Source: Methylomonas sp.
GTDB lineage: Bacteria; Pseudomonadota; Gammaproteobacteria; Methylococcales; Methylomonadaceae
DNA: 14,051 bases
Assembly: GCA_026988195.1 (NCBI GenBank)
Contig: JALSLS010000288.1
Coordinates: 1-14,051 of the forward strand
Direction: 5' to 3'
A model generated the notes under the pieces. The model had not been told where the DNA came from and did no database searches. It was given only the letters and a program-made list of their open reading frames with translations. The position numbers and the translations under genes are program-made. This document shows positions 1 to 7,027 of the stretch, piece by piece (position 1 is the stretch's first letter; every line of letters starts with the position of its first letter).

Positions 1-1
1 G

Positions 2-373
2 AACTTTGTGACTAAATTACCTGCTGATTATTATAATGAAGAAGAAATAAAACAGGCGATCCCTATTGTAAAAGGTATTGTAGGCAGTACTATTCTTGAA
101 AAGTGGGGTTTTGCAGAAGATTTTATTAAAATCCCTTTATTATCAAATAACTGGTATTATCAAAGTGGTGAGACTATCAGCTATATTGATATTGTCATTT
201 TATCAAAGCTACATACTAAAATAGGCAAAAACTTAGCTCACTTACCCGCAATTACTTCAATTCCAGCATCTAGTAAATTAAAATCCATTACCCTTTCACC
301 TGAAAATTCTTTAAGTATATTACATGATGCAAAAGATAAAATTAATGAAACCTTAAGAGCTTTTTCTTCGTGA
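2..373 (+). CDS. HDOD-domain protein, C-terminal part (5' end outside window)
   Basis: This is the last 124 or so codons of a gene whose reading frame is open to the left edge, so the beginning is missing; the GTG at position 8 is an internal codon candidate rather than a convincing start. The visible protein has the pattern of the C-terminal half of an HDOD domain: a G-S-T-I-L-E-K-W-G-F helix, an aromatic NNWYYQSG stretch, then YIDIVILSKLHTKIG, and the tail LPAITSIPASSKLK followed by a helix starting SPENSLSILHDAKD. HDOD proteins are HD-superfamily relatives found in signalling proteins of proteobacteria, often fused to other sensory domains. What precedes the HDOD part here cannot be seen. 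The gene ends at TGA and converges on dnaE; no clear hairpin terminator follows. The family call is fairly secure; the specific role is unknown. Confidence 0.75.
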   Translation, partial: NFVTKLPADYYNEEEIKQAIPIVKGIVGSTILEKWGFAEDFIKIPLLSNNWYYQSGETISYIDIVILSKLHTKIGKNLAHLPAITSIPASSKLKSITLSPENSLSILHDAKDKINETLRAFSS

Positions 374-429
374 TTTTAATTTATATGGCTAGCTACGAAC
401 TGATCACTATTTATTTTGAGAACATGAAA

Positions 430-569
430 CGTAATTATTTCAACATCTTTAGTGAAATGCTTCGTAGGAGAAAATACCTGTCCGTGCACTAGTCGACGTG
501 AAGATAATTAAAAGTTTTAGAGAGGAGAGCATTGTTTTAATCGCGCCGAGGGCGGACGCTCCTACATCA
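430..569 (-). repeat. REP-like dispersed repeat, copy A (short form)
   Basis: Read on the minus strand it begins with GTAGGAGCGTCCGCCC at 565-550, continuing to 541. That is a GTAG head followed by a small GC-rich palindrome (CGCC-CTC-GGCG), the layout of repetitive extragenic palindromes. The following roughly 110 bp match the repeat at 12295-12560 with lower identity, including the shared block GACTAGTGCA-C/T-GGACAG and the end AAGCATTTCACTA-A/C-AGATG. It occupies most of the 374-577 gap between the HDOD gene and dnaE. No ORF of note is present. The 430 boundary is approximate. Confidence 0.7.
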
Positions 570-577
570 TTATCTAC

Positions 578-681
578 GTAACGGTTCACTTCCCCCTTTG
601 AAAAAGGGGGATTGAGGGGGATTTTCCTAATAAAATCTCTCCTAACCCCTATTTTCCAAAGAGGGGGGACTAAACGGTTAC
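578..681 (-). mobile_element. MITE-like element, copy 1
   Basis: A 104-bp non-coding element with imperfect terminal inverted repeats (minus-strand start GTAACCGTTTAGTCCCCCC; the plus-strand end begins GTAACGGTTCACTTCCCCC). It is about 90% identical to the reverse complement of 10908-11010. It is flanked by TTATCTAC (570-577) and TTGTCTAC (682-689), an 8-bp direct repeat with one mismatch, as expected of a target-site duplication. GTAA-type ends with 8-bp duplications are a known feature of the IS66 family, so mobilisation by an IS66-type transposase is inferred; no transposase gene is in the window. It lies between copy A of the REP-like repeat and the 3' end of dnaE. Confidence 0.75.
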
Positions 682-724
682 TTGTCTACTTTTAAACTGA
701 CAAATAGTTCTAGCCTCTTAATTG

Positions 725-3700
725 CTAACGATACCTAATTTCAACAAATTCTTCCGACAAAAACTTCTTTAATTTATCGATTAATTCATCTGTTGGGTGT
801 ACCCGCCACTCATCGCCCAGTTGTATAATAGCTTTTGCCTTATTTGAATACTGTATTTGTATTGGGCAATTACCCCCCGAGAAAGGCTGTAAAGCTTGTT
901 TTAAATCATCAACAAATGAGCTAGTATTTATTTCGCTTTCACTTCTGTTCCAGCTTAGTACAATCCCCCGTGCGAATAGCTCTCTTGCCTGTTCAAATGT
1001 ATAGAATTTATCTGCAGTCATCCTTAGACCTCCAGAAAAATCATCAATAGCCAGGGAGCCTTCTGCAACTAATAGAGCATCTTTAGATAAAACATCCTTA
1101 TATTGCTCGTAGGTTTTACTAAATGCTGCAACATCAAGCCTTCCTGTTCTATCATCAAAAGTGGCAAACCCCATCATCGTTCCTTTCTTGGTTTGCCTAG
1201 TTCGCATTTCTACAACTAATCCCGCAACACGGCCTTCCATTTTTGATTTAGACCGTTCCGCATCAGCAATCAACATTCCAATACTGGCATGCCTGATATG
1301 TTTTAATTCTGCTTCATATTGATCAATCGGGTGCCCTGTTAAATACAACCCAAGGGTGATTTTCTCGGCTTCTAATTTTTCTTTTTCTGTCCAAGCTTCT
1401 ACTTCTGTGGAATAAGCTTCTAAGTCATCTCCTTTATCGACTTGAACAGCAAGACCAAACATATCATTTTGGCCTGTTTGACTCATTTTCCCATGTTGTT
1501 CAGCTACTTTTAAAGCCGTCGTTAATTCTGCTAAGTGAGAAGCTCTATTATCATTAATACTATCAAAAGCGCCACCTTTTATCAGTGCTTCTAACACCCG
1601 ACGATTGACCTTACGTAATTGAACTCGTTTACATAAATCATACAGGCCTAAAAAAGGGCCTTTTTCTGCTCTTTCATCTAGCAAATCTAAAATCGCCGCT
1701 TCACCAACCCCTTTTATTGCGCCAATACCATAAATAATTTCACCTTGGTCATTTTCAGTAAAACGATATTGAGAAAGGTTAATATCAGGTGGAAGTAGGG
1801 TTAACCCCATTTCCCGACATTCTTCAATAAGAATCACTACTTTATCAGTGTTATCCATATCAGCTGACATAACCGCCGCCATAAAAGCCGCTGGGTAATG
1901 TGCTTTTAACCATGCAGTTTGATAGGCTACCAAGGCATAGGCTGCAGAATGTGATTTATTAAACCCATACCCTGCAAATTTTTCCATTAAGTCAAACACA
2001 TAGGTTGCAATGGATTCATCAATTTTATTATTGATTGAGCCTTCAGTAAAAATGGTTCGCTGCTTAGCCATTTCCTCAGGCTTTTTCTTCCCCATGGCTC
2101 GCCGTAACATATCCGCGCCACCTAGTGAATAGCCCGCCAACTCTCGTGCAATTTGCATCACCTGTTCTTGATACAAAATAACCCCATTAGTTGGGCTTAG
2201 GATAGGAATCAGTAAGTCATGCGCATACTCTGCCTTAGCACCATGCTTTACATTAATATAATCATCTACCATCCCAGATTCTAATGGGCCAGGTCTAAAC
2301 AAGGCTACTAAAGCGATAATATCGTCAAAGCAATCGGGTTTTAACTTACGAATCAGCTCTTTCATTCCACGTGACTCTAACTGAAATACCGCTGTCGTCT
2401 GGCATTTTAAGAAGATCTCATCAAAGGTTTTCTGATCATTTCTGGGGATTTGGGTAATATCAACTTCAGCCTCACCTAACAATTTCTTCTTAGTATTAAT
2501 TGTTTGTAATGCCCAATCAATAATCGTTAAGGTACGCAGACCTAAAAAGTCAAACTTAACTAAGCCAACAGCCTCTACATCATCTTTATCGAACTGGGTA
2601 ACTAAGTTATTACCCTCTTGGTCACAATACAGTGCTGAAAAATCAGTTAACTTTGTAGGAGAAATAACAACTCCCCCAGCATGTTTACCGGCATTTCTCG
2701 AGGTTCCTTCCAAAGAAAGTGCCATGTCGATCAATGTCTTTACATCATCTTCATTTTCATAACGGTCTTTTAATTCAGGGCTTTCTTCTAAGGCTCTGGG
2801 TAATGTCATCCCTATCTCAAAGGGGACTAACTTGGATAACCCATCGACAAAACCATAAGAAAAAGCCATAACACGCCCTACATCTCGAATAACCGCTTTA
2901 GCTGCCATTGAACCATAAGTAATAATCTGGGAGACCTTGTCACGACCATAATGCCGAGCAACATAATCAATCACTTCATCTCGCCTATCCATACAGAAAT
3001 CAATATCAAAATCAGGCATAGAAACCCGCTCTGGATTTAAAAACCGTTCAAATAATAAATCAAATTCAATAGGGTCTAAGTCTGTAATTTTTAGAGCGTA
3101 AGCGACTAATGAGCCTGCACCTGAACCACGCCCAGGCCCTACAGGAATTAAATTCTTTTTTGCCCAAATAATAAAGTCCGCAACAATCATAAAATAGCCC
3201 GGAAAGCCCATTTGGATAATTACATCCAACTCAAACTTTAAGCGGTCTAGATAAACTTTTTTATTTTCAGCATCAGAACCGCTACCAAATGCTGGGTATT
3301 GTTTTAACCTTTCCTCTAAGCCTTTATAAGACTCCTCTGCAAAAAAATCATCTAAAGTCATTCCCTCAGGTACGGGGTAATCCGGCAGATAATTTTTACC
3401 TAAGGTTAATTCAACATTACAACGTTTTGCGATTTCTACTGTATTTTCTATTGCTTCTGGAATATCTGAAAATAACTCGACCATTTCTTCAGTACTGCGT
3501 AAATACTGTTCTGCTGTATAGTCTTTTGGTCGTCTAGTGTCATCTAAAACACGCCCCTGATTAATACAAACGCGTACCTCATGTGAGTCAAAATTTGTTT
3601 TATCTAGGAAACAAACATAATTTGTGGCCACCACGGGTAAATCTAATTTTAGAGCAAGGTCGACAGCTTTTTTGATATAGCTTTCTTCATCTATCCGGCC

Positions 3701-4216
3701 TACCCGTTGTATTTCTAGGTAAAAACTATCTTTAAAGATACCAGCCCAATAAAGCGCAGATTGCTCAGCCTTCTCAACCTTATCAACCATCAATGCTTGG
3801 CCAATATCACCTTCCATTGCACCTGATAACGCAATTAAGCCTTGATTATTCTGTTCAATCCATTCTTTCTTCAACATGGGAACATCTAAATGTTGGCCTT
3901 GTTGATAAGCGATAGAAATTAACTCCGTTAAAGTCACATAACCTTTTTGATTAACAGCTAACAATACCAATCGTGAAGGACTTGCCGGTTTTTCGGGATC
4001 AAAAATATAGACATCTGCTCCAAAAATAGCTTTAATACCTTGGGCTTGAGTTGCTCTATAAAACTTAACCAAAGAGAAAAGATTTGACTGTTCTGTAATG
4101 GCAATAGCAGGCATATTAAAATCTACCAAGCGCTTTATCAAAGGTTTTATTTTGACAATACCATCGACTAAAGAGAATTCAGAATGAACGCGTAAATGGA
4201 CAAACTCAGGTTTCAT
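725..4216 (-). CDS. dnaE: DNA polymerase III subunit alpha
   Basis: Catalytic alpha subunit of the replicative polymerase, which extends DNA in the replisome with DnaQ proofreading and the beta clamp. At 1163 residues it matches the usual gammaproteobacterial length (about 1160). The PHP domain fills roughly residues 1-280. Its first metal motif reads HLRVHSEFS, with Arg where active PHP domains have His, so PHP exonuclease activity is probably absent and proofreading must come from a separate DnaQ. The catalytic aspartates are D402 and D404 in PDFDIDF and D556 in KFDFLGL. PGRGSGAGS near 361 is the conserved palm loop. A clamp-binding motif QNDMF lies at 916-920, a helix-hairpin-helix near 830 (GIGAIKGVGE), and the OB fold at about 985-1065. 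The ATG start gives the standard N-terminus, although no strong Shine-Dalgarno precedes it. It lies 253 bp downstream of rnhB. The accA gene that often follows dnaE is absent here. Confidence 0.98.
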   Translation of the reverse strand: MKPEFVHLRVHSEFSLVDGIVKIKPLIKRLVDFNMPAIAITEQSNLFSLVKFYRATQAQGIKAIFGADVYIFDPEKPASPSRLVLLAVNQKGYVTLTELISIAYQQGQHLDVPMLKKEWIEQNNQGLIALSGAMEGDIGQALMVDKVEKAEQSALYWAGIFKDSFYLEIQRVGRIDEESYIKKAVDLALKLDLPVVATNYVCFLDKTNFDSHEVRVCINQGRVLDDTRRPKDYTAEQYLRSTEEMVELFSDIPEAIENTVEIAKRCNVELTLGKNYLPDYPVPEGMTLDDFFAEESYKGLEERLKQYPAFGSGSDAENKKVYLDRLKFELDVIIQMGFPGYFMIVADFIIWAKKNLIPVGPGRGSGAGSLVAYALKITDLDPIEFDLLFERFLNPERVSMPDFDIDFCMDRRDEVIDYVARHYGRDKVSQIITYGSMAAKAVIRDVGRVMAFSYGFVDGLSKLVPFEIGMTLPRALEESPELKDRYENEDDVKTLIDMALSLEGTSRNAGKHAGGVVISPTKLTDFSALYCDQEGNNLVTQFDKDDVEAVGLVKFDFLGLRTLTIIDWALQTINTKKKLLGEAEVDITQIPRNDQKTFDEIFLKCQTTAVFQLESRGMKELIRKLKPDCFDDIIALVALFRPGPLESGMVDDYINVKHGAKAEYAHDLLIPILSPTNGVILYQEQVMQIARELAGYSLGGADMLRRAMGKKKPEEMAKQRTIFTEGSINNKIDESIATYVFDLMEKFAGYGFNKSHSAAYALVAYQTAWLKAHYPAAFMAAVMSADMDNTDKVVILIEECREMGLTLLPPDINLSQYRFTENDQGEIIYGIGAIKGVGEAAILDLLDERAEKGPFLGLYDLCKRVQLRKVNRRVLEALIKGGAFDSINDNRASHLAELTTALKVAEQHGKMSQTGQNDMFGLAVQVDKGDDLEAYSTEVEAWTEKEKLEAEKITLGLYLTGHPIDQYEAELKHIRHASIGMLIADAERSKSKMEGRVAGLVVEMRTRQTKKGTMMGFATFDDRTGRLDVAAFSKTYEQYKDVLSKDALLVAEGSLAIDDFSGGLRMTADKFYTFEQARELFARGIVLSWNRSESEINTSSFVDDLKQALQPFSGGNCPIQIQYSNKAKAIIQLGDEWRVHPTDELIDKLKKFLSEEFVEIRYR

Positions 4217-4325
4217 GAATGCTATTAAAATTAAGAAAAAAAGAGGGAAGTAACTTTGATTTGTTAGGTATTACTTTTAGGAACGAGGATTCAATAAAAC
4301 CCTCTCTAAGGAACCTTTAAGGTAA

Positions 4326-4396
4326 GTAGGATGTGCTGACGATAGGAAGCGCATCAACGGCAAGCGATGCGCTTCCTATCGGTCAGCACATCCTAC
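4326..4396. repeat. 71-bp near-perfect hairpin, REP/BIME-like
   Basis: A 30-nt left arm starting GTAGGATGTGCTGACGATAG pairs with a right arm ending CGGTCAGCACATCCTAC; the only defect is one bulged G near 4381. The loop is the 10 nt AACGGCAAGC. Both ends are GTAG/CTAC, the head typical of REP elements. It sits in the gap between rnhB and dnaE, transcribed from the minus strand. No T-run follows on either strand, so it does not look like a simple intrinsic terminator, though it could protect mRNA ends or reduce read-through into dnaE. The rest of the 4217-4469 gap holds no ORF and no strong promoter; TTGAAT on the minus strand near 4290 is only a weak -35 candidate. Confidence 0.85.
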
Positions 4397-4469
4397 ATCA
4401 ATCTATCCCTTAACAGAGTGCCTTATAGCTAAATTACAATGCTTGGGTAAGATCATTCTTATAATGCTC

Positions 4470-5039
4470 CTAAACCAACATTTTTTTGACTGGAGCAAAA
4501 GACTTTCTGTGCTGCTCTGTTACACCGAGCACTTTTAATTGTTCTAAATGGAATTTAGTAGGATAACCTTTATGTTTAGCAAACGCATAGCCAGGATATA
4601 AAATATCCAAGGTACTCATTTCATCATCTCGGGCAACTTTTGCTAAGATAGAAGCTGCTGATATTTCAGCTACTTTTAAATCCCCCTTGATAATAGTTTC
4701 TCCTAAACAAGGGATATCAGGAAAAAAAGTACCATCAACTTGAACCCAGTCTGGAGTATCACCAAGTTGGGAATAAGCTCTGCTCATTGCAAGTAATGTA
4801 GCCTGCAAAATATTTATTTGGTCTATTTCACAGGGTTCCGCTCGTCCAATCGCCCATGCTTTTGCATTTGCTTTAATTAAAGCGGCAAGATGATGACGTT
4901 TTTTATCTGTTAATTTTTTAGAATCGGTTAATCCAGCAATGGGTTTATCAGGGTCTAAAATAACCACGGCAGCAATAACTGCACCGGCTATACAGCCCCT
5001 CCCAACCTCATCAATTCCGGCAACTACTTGATTAGTTAT
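4470..5039 (-). CDS. rnhB: Ribonuclease HII (apparent ATA start)
   Basis: Endonuclease that cuts RNA in RNA-DNA hybrids, including single ribonucleotides left in DNA. The four catalytic acidic residues are visible: D10 and E11 in DEVGRG, D102 in VDG and D120 in KGD, with the same 18-residue spacing between the last two as in E. coli RnhB. Other family blocks are DSKKL, EIDQINILQATLLAM, ISAASILAKVARD and YPGYAFAKHKGYPT. The first ordinary start codon is a GTG at 4967, but starting there would remove DEVGRG. Upstream the frame is open to a TAG inside lpxA and offers no ATG, GTG or TTG. The best candidate is ATA at 5039-5037, overlapping the lpxA TAA as ATAA, with GGGG about 9 nt upstream. This gives 189 residues, normal for the family. 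An ancestral ATGA overlap mutated to ATAA would explain it. The product call is certain; the start is an inference. Confidence 0.9.
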   Translation of the reverse strand: MTNQVVAGIDEVGRGCIAGAVIAAVVILDPDKPIAGLTDSKKLTDKKRHHLAALIKANAKAWAIGRAEPCEIDQINILQATLLAMSRAYSQLGDTPDWVQVDGTFFPDIPCLGETIIKGDLKVAEISAASILAKVARDDEMSTLDILYPGYAFAKHKGYPTKFHLEQLKVLGVTEQHRKSFAPVKKMLV

Positions 5040-5806
5040 CGCAAAATACCCCGGGTCACGTTGCGTAAGAAGCTAACCATATCAGAAAGTTCTTTGCTTT
5101 CTCCGGCCATTTCTTCCATTTCTTCAATTGCATCATCTAGGCGCAGATTATTTTTATATAAGATTTTATAAGCTTTCCTGATCTGCCTAACAACTTCAGG
5201 TGAAATTCCATTACGCTCCATACCCACGGAGTTAATACCGTGCGGAGCAGTAGGTCGTCCACCGACCATCACAAAGGGGGGAATGTCTTTGGTAATAGCA
5301 CTGCCCATAGCAGAAAAGCTAAACGCTCCAATTTGAGTAAATTGATGTACTAAAGTAAATCCACCTAATATTGCATGATCTCCCATATGAACATGCCCCG
5401 CAATTGAAGCACCATTAGCCATAATAACATGGTCACCAATCATACAATCATGGGCAACATGAGTGTATGCCATAAATAAGTTATCACTGCCTATTAATGT
5501 TAAGCCACGATCTTGTAGAGTGCCTCGATGAATACTGGTAAATTCACGAATAATATTTCTATCACCAATTTCTAAATAGGTTTCCTCATCAGCATATTTT
5601 TTATCTTGCGGACACTCACCTATTGATGAAAACTGATATATTTGATTATCTTTACCTATCGCGGTTGCCCCATTAATGACGACATGAGGGCCAATAGTAG
5701 TGCCAGAATCAATTTTTACTTTTGGGCCAATAATAGAAAATGGACCAATAGAGACATCATCTGCTATTTCTGCCTCGTTATCAACGATAGCTGTTGAATC
5801 TATCAA
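5036..5806 (-). CDS. lpxA: UDP-N-acetylglucosamine O-acyltransferase
   Basis: Cytoplasmic enzyme for the first step of lipid A synthesis; it transfers a 3-hydroxyacyl chain from ACP to UDP-GlcNAc. The N-terminal two thirds are left-handed beta-helix hexapeptide repeats (IGPFSI, IGPKVKI, IGPHVVI and so on), and the last 60 or so residues form the helical ACP-binding end. Catalytic His is H119 in HVAHDC, and the conserved IHRGT and VHQF blocks are present. At the position of E. coli Gly173 there is Met (M167, in SAMGSA), as in Pseudomonas aeruginosa. I chose the TTG at 5806 because it gives the usual MIDxTAI start and 256 residues, and GAGGCAGGG lies just upstream; an in-frame ATG at 5842 would add 12 residues inside fabZ. 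The TTG begins 1 nt after the fabZ stop, and the lpxA stop overlaps the proposed rnhB start. lpxB does not follow. Confidence 0.96.
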   Translation of the reverse strand: MIDSTAIVDNEAEIADDVSIGPFSIIGPKVKIDSGTTIGPHVVINGATAIGKDNQIYQFSSIGECPQDKKYADEETYLEIGDRNIIREFTSIHRGTLQDRGLTLIGSDNLFMAYTHVAHDCMIGDHVIMANGASIAGHVHMGDHAILGGFTLVHQFTQIGAFSFSAMGSAITKDIPPFVMVGGRPTAPHGINSVGMERNGISPEVVRQIRKAYKILYKNNLRLDDAIEEMEEMAGESKELSDMVSFLRNVTRGILR

Positions 5807-5807
5807 A

Positions 5808-6251
5808 CTACCCTGCCTCTGCAGCGCACATAATATTTGCACTAACTGCTAATTCGCCATCAACTTCACCACGACATTCAAATGTCCAGATGTTTCGTCT
5901 TGCTTTAATAACAGTCGCTTCCATTATTAATTGATCACCCGGCCCTACCTGTTTTTTAAAACGTGCTTTATCTATACCCACTAAATAATAAACAGACCCT
6001 GGGCCATATTTATCATCTGATTGAGAGGTCAATAAAGCGGTTGTTTGAGCCAAGGCTTCAAGCATTAGTACACCAGGAAAAATAGGATTACCTGGGAAAT
6101 GCCCCTGAAAAAAAGGCTCGTTAAAGGTCACATTTTTACATGCTAACAAACGCTCTTTAGGCACACATTCAATCACTTTATCTACCAACAAGAAAGGGTA
6201 TCTATGGGGTAGTAGTTGTTGAATTTGTGATATATCTAGTTGTCCAGCCAT
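5808..6251 (-). CDS. fabZ: 3-hydroxyacyl-[acyl-carrier-protein] dehydratase
   Basis: Hot-dog fold dehydratase that converts 3-hydroxyacyl-ACP to trans-2-enoyl-ACP in fatty acid elongation. It competes with LpxA and LpxD for the same hydroxyacyl-ACP. The protein has 147 residues, normal for FabZ. The signature is the GHFPGNPIFPGVLMLEALAQ block, with catalytic His51 and Glu65, preceded by LLPHRYPFLLVDKV near the N-terminus. The ATG at 6251 is preceded by TAAGG at about 9 nt. It lies 25 bp downstream of skp and is followed by lpxA after 1 nt, so the two are almost certainly translated from one message. In many relatives lpxD sits between skp and fabZ; there is no room for it here. Confidence 0.97.
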   Translation of the reverse strand: MAGQLDISQIQQLLPHRYPFLLVDKVIECVPKERLLACKNVTFNEPFFQGHFPGNPIFPGVLMLEALAQTTALLTSQSDDKYGPGSVYYLVGIDKARFKKQVGPGDQLIMEATVIKARRNIWTFECRGEVDGELAVSANIMCAAEAG

Positions 6252-6276
6252 TAACCGTACCTTAAAGTTATTTAAA

Positions 6277-6789
6277 TTAATCAGATAAAGCAGCTAGTTT
6301 TTTCTGAACTTTTTTAGTGACATCTATTTTATTCGCATAATAGACAACACCATTCTGAACTCCATCCATTAAGACTAGATCGAAATTTTCGTCTTTAGAC
6401 AAGGCTTTAATTGCATCAAGAACGCCTCGCTGAATTTTACCCATTTCTTCGTTGTTCCACATACTGACATCTTCTTTAAACTCTTGTTGAGCTCTTTTTG
6501 CGTCCCTTTTCTTATCAAAGATATCTTTCTCAAGCTTACGTCTTTCCGTTTCACCCATAACAGAAGCATCTCTGGTTAACTTTTCTTCAAGCTTAATAAT
6601 TTCTTTAACACGAGACTCTAAATGTTTTTTTCTGGGAGAAAACTCTTTTTCCATCCGTTTTTGTGCTTTTTTAGCTTGCGGAGAACCTTGAAGTACCTTA
6701 GCAACATTGACCACACCTACTTTTAACTCAGCATAACTAACGTTAGCAATAAACAAAAGCATTACAAATAAAGAAATTTTATTTTTCAT
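6277..6789 (-). CDS. skp: Periplasmic chaperone Skp/OmpH family
   Basis: Soluble periplasmic chaperone that holds unfolded outer-membrane proteins on their way to the BAM complex. The first 20 residues form a Sec signal peptide (MKNK, a hydrophobic core, then VSYA with cleavage before ELKVGVVN). The mature part starts with the family strand VGVVNVAKVLQGSPQAKKAQ. A very charged, Lys/Glu-rich coiled coil follows at about 35-115, and then the C-terminal strand segment FDLVLMDGVQNGVVYYANK, which closes the trimer body. I chose the ATG at 6789 (170 residues) because GATGGA lies about 7 nt upstream and the signal peptide then begins properly. An in-frame ATG at 6813 would add MLLKMELS but has no ribosome site. 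The gene is 215-240 bp from bamA, so it may also have its own promoter. Confidence 0.93.
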   Translation of the reverse strand: MKNKISLFVMLLFIANVSYAELKVGVVNVAKVLQGSPQAKKAQKRMEKEFSPRKKHLESRVKEIIKLEEKLTRDASVMGETERRKLEKDIFDKKRDAKRAQQEFKEDVSMWNNEEMGKIQRGVLDAIKALSKDENFDLVLMDGVQNGVVYYANKIDVTKKVQKKLAALSD

Positions 6790-6901
6790 TGATAATTCCA
6801 TCTTTAACAACATAATTAAACGGCAGAAGTATTATCTAACCGTTGTGAATACTACTTTAAATAAGGGAGCCTTTCCAAAAGTAACTTCCTTGCAACATCA
6901 A

Positions 6902-6930
6902 AGTATAGGGTAATTTAAGGACAAATCCAA
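6902..6930 (-). promoter_or_regulatory. Candidate sigma70 promoter for skp-fabZ-lpxA
   Basis: On the minus strand, TTGGAT (6930-6925) is followed after 17 bp by TATACT (6907-6902). The -10 matches five of six consensus bases; the -35 matches only three. Transcription would start about 105 bp upstream of the chosen skp start codon. The bamA-skp gap is larger than the other gaps in the train, which makes an internal promoter plausible. Evidence is by eye only. Confidence 0.35.
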
Positions 6931-6957
6931 TATCAAATAGTTCAGCATTTGATATTG
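6928..6957. repeat. Inverted repeat overlapping the skp promoter region
   Basis: CAATATCAAAT (6928-6938) and ATTTGATATTG (6947-6957) form a perfect 11-bp inverted repeat around an 8-nt spacer, AGTTCAGC. It lies 70 bp downstream of the bamA stop and touches the candidate -35 box. It could be a weak bamA terminator or an operator. It is AT-rich and lacks a proper U-run on the minus strand, which weakens the terminator reading. Confidence 0.5.
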
Positions 6958-7027
6958 TTATATTTTAAATCTCTAAGAAGTGAAGACTTAATAATACAAG
7001 CTGTGGCTGAGTCATTACAATAATTGA

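Noticed and set aside
3289..3537. 82-codon plus-strand frame inside dnaE
   Set aside because: It lies wholly within the strongly conserved dnaE coding strand and resembles no protein family; an antisense shadow.
4326..4396. Hairpin as an intrinsic terminator of rnhB
   Set aside because: No run of T follows the stem on either strand, and its two-armed GTAG/CTAC ends fit a dispersed palindrome better.
4470..4967. RnhB starting at the GTG at 4967 (165 residues)
   Set aside because: This start would delete D10 and E11 of DEVGRG, both catalytic, while the upstream open sequence encodes a perfect family N-terminus.
6375..6569. 64-codon frame on the minus strand inside skp
   Set aside because: Overlaps the skp coiled-coil region in another frame; a shadow caused by Lys/Glu-rich codons.
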